Source: an uncultured Christensenellaceae bacterium (GTDB lineage Bacteria; Bacillota; Clostridia; Christensenellales; UBA3700). Taken from it: DNA of 64,000 bases. Under the pieces are notes generated by a model. The model did no database searches and was not told where the DNA came from. It was given only the letters and a program-made list of their open reading frames with translations. How positions within the stretch are numbered: position 1 is the first letter of the stretch; each line of letters begins with the position of its first letter. The position numbers and the translations under genes are program-made. The DNA lies in the NCBI GenBank assembly GCA_910587685.1, contig CAJUMY010000005.1:1-64000 (forward strand), read 5' to 3'. Below are positions 63,301 to 64,000 of the stretch, piece after piece.

Positions 63301-64000
63301 AGATTCCACTCTACGTCGAGGATTTCGCTCGTGCCGTCGTCAAACGTCGCAAGCATTCTCGACGGATAGTTGTCGATATTCTTGACGTTGTGCTTAGCCT
63401 TCTCTTCTTCGGTATTGTAATTGATATTATAATACGGATCGAATATGAGCGGATAAGCAGCTTTGTCTTCCTCGACTACAGTGAGCGACTTGAGATTCTT
63501 ATACTCGAACTGTACGAGAATATCGTCGACTCTCTGGAATCCTATATCGTTATTACCTACGTACGCGCTGAGGTAATACGTTCTGTTGTATCTCGTTGCT
63601 ACAACGCTCTCCGCATTCTCCCATCTGATATCGACGAGCTGCGGTTCGTTGCTGCCGCTGTAACGTGCGAATACCTTATCGGGGAGTCCCTTGAAGTTAT
63701 AAGCGTTATATACGAACGGCTTAGAGTATACGTAATTCGGGTCGTTGACGTCGGTTACGCTGTTGAATACGATTCCGTTCAAAGTCTTCTTGACGACTCT
63801 CACCGGTATCGTGAGCATAACGTCCTTACAAGCTCCGTTACCGTACGTGAGCGTAATATCCGCCTGCTGTCCGAAATACGTTGACTTGAGCGCCGAAGTA
63901 TCCCATACGACGGTATCTCCGTCGCGCTTATCGAAGAGCATATAACCTACGTCGTTGCCGTTACCGTCTTCCATTCTTATCTGAACTACGGTTCCGAGCA
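60378..64000 (-). CDS. Ig-like tandem-repeat surface protein (5' end beyond window)
   Basis: The frame is open to the window edge; about 1206 residues of the C-terminal part are seen and the start is missing. It consists of about twelve degenerate repeats of 85-100 residues. Each has the order: VNPY or IDPY strand, TATYSDGT-like strand, a V-x-W core, YxGG-Y, VGNxxGGYQ (seen as IGNSMGGMQ, VGNGRIGYQ, VGNSRAGYQ, VGNMLGGYQ) and an ending VxVxDRxI. This is a bacterial Ig-like beta-sandwich array. The protein ends at VTVNVVEASAE without an anchor or sorting signal. It lies upstream of the giant gene on the same strand, 731 nt apart, and probably shares its surface role. Confidence 0.85.
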   Translation of the reverse strand, partial: LGTVVQIRMEDGNGNDVGYMLFDKRDGDTVVWDTSALKSTYFGQQADITLTYGNGACKDVMLTIPVRVVKKTLNGIVFNSVTDVNDPNYVYSKPFVYNAYNFKGLPDKVFARYSGSNEPQLVDIRWENAESVVATRYNRTYYLSAYVGNNDIGFQRVDDILVQFEYKNLKSLTVVEEDKAAYPLIFDPYYNINYNTEEEKAKHNVKNIDNYPSRMLATFDDGTSEILDVEWNLSGIDGTYHADKQYAVARIGSDANSYQTFKVAVQMTRRVLGLDEINFIDNENGKHPNYDYVNGRFVYDLFKDSVIGSPNESGYYEKYLNKAYVNIDGKDIEFSIGWDASGVTVDAVGGTYTAYIEIGDNIGGIQRIAVPVYIVNRVISEITWDNTAAGNEGVIGYPVKINPYTETVNKDSLPKVVNLTFENGDKIEGYSNIRWDATMLAISYEGNTTYMVALVEMSNGVEQMVNVPVNVDRKVIRQVHIGPFEFDPFDMSVDYMSDKAYVGEDGVLVEFDDGTYSTFGKDGDGGRVIVDTSSLSGITYKGGLYNIEMRIGNSMGGMQTVLVDVKFTDRTIVSLANLDNIVVNDIYEEAPRNMAFYPKSTTARFANGREEEVTLVWNIDGLTDNFKGYRGGVYNVDAMVGNGRIGYQKISVPVTVKDRSINDDNAMLSYNNVTIDPYKNFESQLYNTIEITYKDGLVKTFGVEWIENYGDIILSYNAPENQKITARVGNSRAGYQDIDITVNVINREITKLSKIGSEEDILTAGITIDPYGDGNEFSSNTLVATYSDGTTANVEGVWNLGNLFIGYQGSNDQSVTFTYGSGILEQKFNVGVTVIDRTIANAYVNIDDAVPLTAINNDKYTVASYPNGLYVEYVNHEVGSPRVYLNVRWTLENEKVIASINSASCSDVQRLVFEYNSIDGVEAHFEDGEITVNPYALDLPLKADIAFTLDGGQHVNRTLSLDWSEFTFRYDGSVSSKNAGAVTARSGANSGYSYYTLSVPYGNMLGSFAERVKIDVKVIKLDTLKLADDNKHFVVNPYTGRGIPTQVTAYIADPEGGAPIEMRLDCVIDETSVTMQDSDAKPYDGGMANAKLNVGNRVAGWMSMDITMLLDNNRIPTESIDEDGNTIPVNYELTLVKGEKLVNKYEIFMVTEDDNAARMVIAPVAWSFIDMSADAESYTGYIIVGNMLGGYQRILVTVNVVEASAE

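Noticed and set aside
40447..64000. The two large surface genes as one gene split by a frameshift
   Set aside because: They are separated by 731 bp with many stops, a terminator-like hairpin, and a fresh signal peptide with ribosome binding site at 59646.
1..64000. tRNA, rRNA, prophage or intact insertion sequence
   Set aside because: I scanned the intergenic gaps for T-arm-like sequence, rRNA motifs and transposase/integrase frames and recognised none.

Overview
The window looks like a chromosomal segment of an uncultured, Gram-positive-type anaerobe of the Bacillota (Clostridia, possibly Christensenellales-like). This rests on the gene families seen (DUF5685, DUF4364, TSCPD/TIGR03905, YitT, QueH, an HPr-like protein), on strong AGGAGG-type ribosome binding sites, on TTGACA/TATAAT promoters and on the absence of outer-membrane genes. 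Taxonomy is inference; no rRNA is present. Almost everything is on the minus strand. Only 14.7-16.0 kb and one tiny gene near 24.0 kb are on the plus strand. TGA serves as an ordinary stop (for example in uvrC), so the code is standard.

Layout. 1-2.0 kb: 5' part of a secreted DUF6273-type protein, cut by the window edge. 2.1-2.3 kb: a short element with 32-bp terminal inverted repeats. 2.4-5.5 kb: operon trpS / DUF5685 / degenerate J-domain protein with Cys-rich tail / small membrane protein. 6.0-7.8 kb: uvrC. 8.1-10.7 kb: copper P-type ATPase with a CopZ-like domain fused to its C-terminus and a likely operator at its promoter. 11.2-13.0 kb: GTP-type PEP carboxykinase. 13.4 kb: a small gene interrupted by an in-frame TGA. 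14.9-16.0 kb (+): HPr-like, DUF4364 and TSCPD genes. 16.2-20.3 kb: PilM-like protein, YcxB-like protein with acidic tail, ABC-2 exporter. 20.4-22.1 kb: an accessory locus with a toxin-like 3' remnant followed by two near-identical genes and a third fragment. 22.3-23.5 kb: GNAT and cytidine deaminase. 24.0 kb (+): a 29-residue peptide gene with its own consensus promoter and terminator. 24.5-31.4 kb: a four-gene glycoside hydrolase operon (GH16 lipoprotein, two GH31, GH29). 31.6-40.2 kb: ABC exporter with QueH, MFS transporter, Cys-rich small protein, TrmH-type methyltransferase, YitT protein, lipoprotein. 40.4-64 kb: two very large surface-protein genes, a 6399-residue beta-helix/Ig-like protein and the 3' part of an Ig-like repeat protein that runs off the window.

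How it fits together. The four glycosidases fit stepwise breakdown of a fucosylated glycan; xyloglucan is one candidate. The large surface proteins suggest adhesion to, or coating against, a host or plant-fibre environment. The most unusual loci are the toxin/immunity-like tandem locus, the 29-residue peptide gene, the CopA-CopZ fusion with an internal ribosome binding site, the TGA-interrupted small gene and the 19-kb surface-protein gene. All functions are inferred from sequence reading alone; no database search was run.
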